Translations under genes and position numbers: made by a program
Shown here: positions 5,114 to 8,105 of the stretch, piece by piece
How the letters are laid out: every line of letters begins with the position of its first letter
Numbering within the stretch: the first letter of the stretch is position 1
The notes under the pieces: model-generated
Database searches by the model: none
Seen by the model: the letters and a program-made list of their open reading frames with translations, nothing else
Told to the model about the DNA's origin: nothing
From: Pseudomonadota bacterium
GTDB lineage: Bacteria > Desulfobacterota > Desulfovibrionia > Desulfovibrionales > Desulfovibrionaceae
Reading direction: 5' to 3'
Length of the DNA: 8,105 nucleotides
Assembly: GCA_023411815.1 (NCBI GenBank)
Contig: JAEYOJ010000010.1
Span: 1-8,105, forward strand

Positions 5114-6487
5114 TTAGCCCTGCGAGACCGAGCTTATCTCCAATTCCACGCGTTCAACCGTGAGCAGCAGGCCGTCCATGTGCACGATGCGCACCTCGTC
5201 GCCCACCTTCAACTCGGAATTATCCACGGCCCGCGCCGACCACAACTCGCCATGGGCAAAAACCTGCCCGCGAGCGCCGCGCCAATGGCGCACCGTGGCG
5301 ATGGAGCCTACCAGCCCTTCGCGTCCGCTGGCCGGCTTGGCGACCTGGGCTTTGGCCGCCAGATAGACGCCGAATCCCAGGATGACCGCCACGCCGCCCA
5401 CGGTGACCACGATGGTGGCCAGGGGCAGGCCCAGTTCGCCGGGGCCGGAGGGAAAAAGGATGGCCGAGCCGATGAACAGCGCAAGGATGCCGGCGATGCT
5501 CAACAGGCCGTGGCTGACGAAGACCAGCTCAAGAAAGAAGAAGACGAGCCCGAGAAGCAGAAGCAGGATTCCGGCGACATTCGTGGAAAGGATGGACAGG
5601 GCGTACAGCGCGAGCAGCAGACAGATTCCGCCGACCACGCCGGGGAAGAAGGCTCCGGGCGAAACGAACTCGAAGAACAGCCCGGCCATGCCGCCAAGCA
5701 GAAGAAAGTAGGCCACCTGCGGGTTGAGCAGCCAAGCCAGGAGGCGGTAGCGCCAACCAGCATCGAACTCCTCGATGGAGTATCCGTCCGCGCCGAAGCC
5801 GGGTTTGCCCTCGGGCAGCAACTCGCTGTCAGCGCCGAGGGCCTCCAGCAGCTGTTCCGGGGTGGACGCGAGCATATCGACTACCTTGAGCTGCAGGGCC
5901 TCCTGCGCGGTAATGGAATCGCTCTCCTCCACCGCGCGCATGTACCAGTCAACGTTGCGTTCACGGGCCTGGGCCATGGCCCGCACCATGCTCTTGATGT
6001 CGTTGATGGCCTTGCGAGCCATGGTCTCGGGTACGTCTTCGCCGCCCATGCCCACTGGCGTGGCTGCGCCGATGGTGGTCTGCGGGGCCATGGCGGCGAT
6101 GTGCGCCGCGGCCACGATGAACACACCGGCCGATGCGGCCCTGGCTCCGGCAGGCCCCACCCAGACGGCGACGGGCACGGAGGAATTGAGGATGGACTTT
6201 ATGATGCCGCGCGTAGCCTCCACCGTGCCGCCGGGAGTATCAAGACGCAGCAGGAGAAGGTCATACTCGCCCTCGGCCGCGGCTGCAGCGGCCTGGGCCA
6301 TGAGTTCGGCCTCGGCCGGACTGATGGCGGCCTCCATATCCAGCCGCAGGGCACGGAACTTGGGCTCGGATGGCGGCTTCGCGACCTGGGCCAAGACCTG
6401 CGCCGCAATCAGCGCCAAAAGCAGAAAAAAGCCCAGCGCACGGAAAGACCGCGTCGTCAAGAGCCCAGGGATGGATATCCACTTCAT
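5114..6487 (-). CDS. nfeD: Long-form NfeD membrane-bound serine protease (ClpP-like domain, membrane helices, OB fold)
   Basis: A membrane protease-type protein that partners a slipin. Numbered from ATG 6487 (457 residues): a signal peptide (about 1-33; MK start, Arg residues, then a Phe/Leu/Ala core); a ClpP-like protease domain with LDTPGG (82-87), the probable nucleophile Ser119 in AASAG, and Lys159 in ARKA as the likely general base. The 40-residue Ser-Lys spacing resembles the archaeal PH1510 pair (Ser97/Lys138, from memory). About five membrane helices follow (roughly 256-379). A C-terminal OB-fold NfeD domain (about 387-452) contains GLVGSIATV and LKVGDEVRIV. The open frame extends to TTG 6526 and also has ATG 6493; none has a good ribosome site. 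6487 is preferred because MKWISIP begins a natural signal peptide. The slipin gene follows 23 bp downstream, forming a two-gene operon. Confidence 0.92.
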   Translation of the reverse strand: MKWISIPGLLTTRSFRALGFFLLLALIAAQVLAQVAKPPSEPKFRALRLDMEAAISPAEAELMAQAAAAAAEGEYDLLLLRLDTPGGTVEATRGIIKSILNSSVPVAVWVGPAGARAASAGVFIVAAAHIAAMAPQTTIGAATPVGMGGEDVPETMARKAINDIKSMVRAMAQARERNVDWYMRAVEESDSITAQEALQLKVVDMLASTPEQLLEALGADSELLPEGKPGFGADGYSIEEFDAGWRYRLLAWLLNPQVAYFLLLGGMAGLFFEFVSPGAFFPGVVGGICLLLALYALSILSTNVAGILLLLLGLVFFFLELVFVSHGLLSIAGILALFIGSAILFPSGPGELGLPLATIVVTVGGVAVILGFGVYLAAKAQVAKPASGREGLVGSIATVRHWRGARGQVFAHGELWSARAVDNSELKVGDEVRIVHMDGLLLTVERVELEISSVSQG

Positions 6488-6493
6488 TATCAT

Positions 6494-6522
6494 TACATAC
6501 GAGTACGGCAAAGTGGGGTCAA
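6494..6522 (-). promoter_or_regulatory. Candidate promoter for the nfeD-slipin operon
   Basis: The minus strand has TTGACC (6517-6522), exactly 17 bp, then TATGTA (6494-6499). The predicted transcription start, about 7 nt on, nearly coincides with ATG 6487, which would make the message almost leaderless. That odd geometry lowers confidence; the -10 matches consensus at only three positions. Confidence 0.35.
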
Positions 6523-6649
6523 GCAAAGCCCGTCAGCAGCTCATTTACCGGCACAAAAGGAAGCTGACCCGGGGTTGAACCGGATGGCATGTCCTAAAGT
6601 ACGGTGCGAGATCGGCAGGTAAGCAAAAGAGGCTGTGCGGAAGAAGGTG

Positions 6650-7471
6650 TCAGACGCGCAGGTCCTTGAGCAGGTTCCAGGCCACGCCCTTTTCCCGCCG
6701 GTTGTCGGGAAGCATGTCTTCCGGGCCGGGCAGGATCACGGCCGTCTGGCTATCGTGCTGGAAAACGCCGGGCGTAAAGGGCCGATCAGGGAAAAGCGTC
6801 ATGCAGGCCCTGCGCCCGAAACAGAGCACGTGCGTTGCGCCGAATTCGCGCACGCCTTGCCAGAACAGGGCAGGCCTGGCCAGGACAGTGCCGCCCTGCT
6901 GCTCGGAGAGGGGCCAGAAACCGACTTGTTGTTTATAGGACAGATTCTTGATGATGCTGGCCCAAAGCAGGCGTCTGGAACTGTCCGGATCTCCTCCGAA
7001 ATCGAAGGCCAGCTCCCAGTAGGTCCAGACGGCTCGCAGGGGAAGGTTCAGACGTTCACGGGCATACTGAAAAGGGCCGGTCCAAACGCAGGGACCTTGC
7101 GCGGCTTGCGCCGCATCACCCGATCCGGGCAAGCCGGAGGCTGCGCGAACTGACGCATGAAAAGGCGTCGAAGCTCCGCTGGTAGGTACTGAGCCGGGGG
7201 GCTGTTCCCGGCCACCTGCCGACAGGGGCCGGAAAGGCGCGGCATCGGATTGCCTCGCAGCCGAAACGGGCCGCATAACGGCAAGTTGCCTGGACTCCGT
7301 TGCCCCGGCTTCACATGTCTCGCCATCAACGCCCTCGGCCAGGGCGTCGGCCGCCAACGGACGGACAGGCTCCGCGACCGGAAGCAGGTCCTTGCAGACC
7401 AGCTCCAGGCCGGCTTCATGCCAGGCGACAAGGTGCGCCGGCAGACTCAGGGATTCGAAATGATGTCCCAT
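6650..7471 (-). CDS. Unrecognised protein overlapping the end of coaBC
   Basis: I do not recognise this 273-residue product as a named family. It has a short N-terminal segment (1-30), then about 90 residues rich in Ala, Pro, Ser, Gly and Arg that look disordered (about 35-125). A more ordered C-terminal domain (about 130-273) holds VWTYWELAFDFGG (148-160), ATHVLCFGRRA (212-222) and AVILPGPEDMLPD (244-256). The paired hydrophobic strands, ending in 'FGRRA' and 'LPGPEDML', loosely recall uracil-DNA-glycosylase-like folds, but the catalytic motifs are not evident, so no function is assigned. It is soluble by appearance. The start is chosen at ATG 7471, overlapping coaBC by 25 bp. ATG 7510 is also open (286 residues) but needs a 64-bp overlap and has GGAG only 2 nt away. 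The overlap suggests translational coupling to coaBC. No clear terminator follows. Confidence 0.75.
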   Translation of the reverse strand: MGHHFESLSLPAHLVAWHEAGLELVCKDLLPVAEPVRPLAADALAEGVDGETCEAGATESRQLAVMRPVSAARQSDAAPFRPLSAGGREQPPGSVPTSGASTPFHASVRAASGLPGSGDAAQAAQGPCVWTGPFQYARERLNLPLRAVWTYWELAFDFGGDPDSSRRLLWASIIKNLSYKQQVGFWPLSEQQGGTVLARPALFWQGVREFGATHVLCFGRRACMTLFPDRPFTPGVFQHDSQTAVILPGPEDMLPDNRREKGVAWNLLKDLRV

Positions 7472-8105
7472 ATGCGCCAGGCCACTTCGGGTTTGGGTAG
7501 CGAGGGCCATGTCTCCAGTCGGCCGTCACGGCCGATGACTGTCACGGCATTTACCGGCGAATCGAAGGCCCCGCCTTCGCCGACAATGGAGTTGGCCACG
7601 ATGAGATCGAGGTTCTTGGCCTGCAGCTTGGCGCGCGCATGAACTTCCAAATCGTGGCTTTCGGCGGCGAAACCGATGAGCACCTGTCCTTGCCGTTTGC
7701 TCGCGCCCAATGTCCTGAGGATGTCGGGATTGGGCAGAAGCTCGATGCTCAGGCCTTCCTCAGCCGCGGCCTTCTTGAACTTGCGCTCGCCGTAGGGCTT
7801 TGGCCGGTAGTCGGCCACGGCCGCCGTAAGGCAGGCCAGGTCCATGCTCGGCCAAAGGTCGTTGCAGGCGGTGAACATCTCCTGGGCCGTGGTCACGCGT
7901 TGGCGGTCAATTCCGGCCGGCAGCCAAAGGCCGACCGGGCCGGTCACGGTTGTGACCTCGGCACCGCGCAACCAGGCTGCCACCGCCACCGCGGCTCCCA
8001 TGGTGCCGCTGGAGGCGTTGCTCAGGTAGCGCACGGCGTCCCACGGCTCACGCGTGGGGCCAAGATTCACGAGGACCTTCTTGCCTGCCATGTCCTGGCT
8101 GGTCA
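7447..8105 (-). CDS. coaBC: CoaBC, partial: C-terminal phosphopantothenate-cysteine ligase (CoaB) domain
   Basis: The CoaB half joins 4'-phosphopantothenate to cysteine, using CTP in bacteria, in coenzyme A synthesis; the N-terminal CoaC half, outside the window, decarboxylates the product. The visible 218 residues include GPTREPWDAVRYLSNASSG, the CoaB signature near the domain start; the strand and loop TAAVADYRPK; KFKK, carrying the conserved ligase lysine region; LLPNPDIL; GFAAESHD; and AKNLDLIVANSIV near the end. The frame stays open through codons for Thr-Ser-Gln-Asp before the Met at 8091, right up to the window edge. That Met is therefore internal and the gene is almost certainly a CoaBC fusion cut by the window. 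Its stop (TGA, 7447-7449) lies inside the next gene. A free-standing CoaB starting at 8091 is the alternative but less likely. Confidence 0.93.
   Translation of the reverse strand, partial: TSQDMAGKKVLVNLGPTREPWDAVRYLSNASSGTMGAAVAVAAWLRGAEVTTVTGPVGLWLPAGIDRQRVTTAQEMFTACNDLWPSMDLACLTAAVADYRPKPYGERKFKKAAAEEGLSIELLPNPDILRTLGASKRQGQVLIGFAAESHDLEVHARAKLQAKNLDLIVANSIVGEGGAFDSPVNAVTVIGRDGRLETWPSLPKPEVAWRIWDIISNP

Noticed and set aside
5220..5228. TTATCCACG, one base from a DnaA box
   Set aside because: A single near-match inside the nfeD coding sequence, with no cluster or AT-rich unwinding region. The window shows no replication origin despite the par genes.
6568..6584. Minus-strand hairpin resembling a tRNA T-arm (5-bp stem around TTCAACC)
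   Set aside because: No matching acceptor 5' strand, D-arm or anticodon arm is found upstream, and no CCA follows. It is too little even for a tRNA fragment or attachment site.
5180..6622. Long plus-strand open frame (480 codons) opposite nfeD
   Set aside because: Antisense to the well-supported NfeD coding sequence, with a low-complexity Gly/His/Gln/Asp-rich translation. This is a shadow caused by high GC.

Overview
The window reads as a stretch of bacterial chromosome with high GC content, and its codon use is uniform throughout. The likely source is a sulfate-reducing deltaproteobacterium of the Desulfovibrionaceae type. That guess rests on the style of the proteins: a kinase-only RfaE/HldE, a small protein ending in a Cys-His motif like the 'XXXCH' proteins I recall from Desulfovibrio, and lineage-type hypotheticals. 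It is an inference, not a database match. I see no transposase, phage gene, CRISPR array, rRNA or tRNA.

Layout: seven of the eight genes lie on the minus strand. Reading down the minus strand from the right edge, the first gene is coaBC (7447 to beyond the edge), of which only the CoaB ligase end is present. Its stop codon overlaps the start of an unrecognised 273-residue protein (6650-7471). Next come a long NfeD membrane serine protease (5114-6487) and a slipin/stomatin-type SPFH protein (4335-5090). These two are 23 bp apart and form the classic NfeD-SPFH membrane pair, followed by a possible terminator near 4278-4310. A small helical protein (3819-4115) follows, with its own candidate promoter.

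The left half is a chromosome-partition locus. A consensus parS site, embedded in a perfect 32-bp palindrome (3673-3704), lies just upstream of parA (2844-3620). parB (1244-2161) is also on the minus strand, but it is separated from parA by a plus-strand gene (2276-2740) for a small protein with two CxxC motifs. That gene is divergent from parB and convergent with parA, so parA and parB cannot be a simple two-gene operon. The locus ends with rfaE1 (68-1147), the ADP-heptose pathway kinase for LPS inner core, 96 bp after parB and with no obvious terminator between them.

Most of the window is ordinary housekeeping: CoA synthesis, membrane quality control, chromosome segregation and LPS precursor synthesis. 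I did not find a clearly new system. The items most worth a second look are the zinc-ribbon-like gene splitting parA from parB, the extended parS palindrome, the small Cys-His protein next to it, and the unrecognised gene coupled to coaBC. Several starts differ from the longest open frame: parB, the zinc-ribbon gene, nfeD and the gene after coaBC. No gene-free stretch exceeds 300 bases; the longest are 4116-4334 and 3621-3818.
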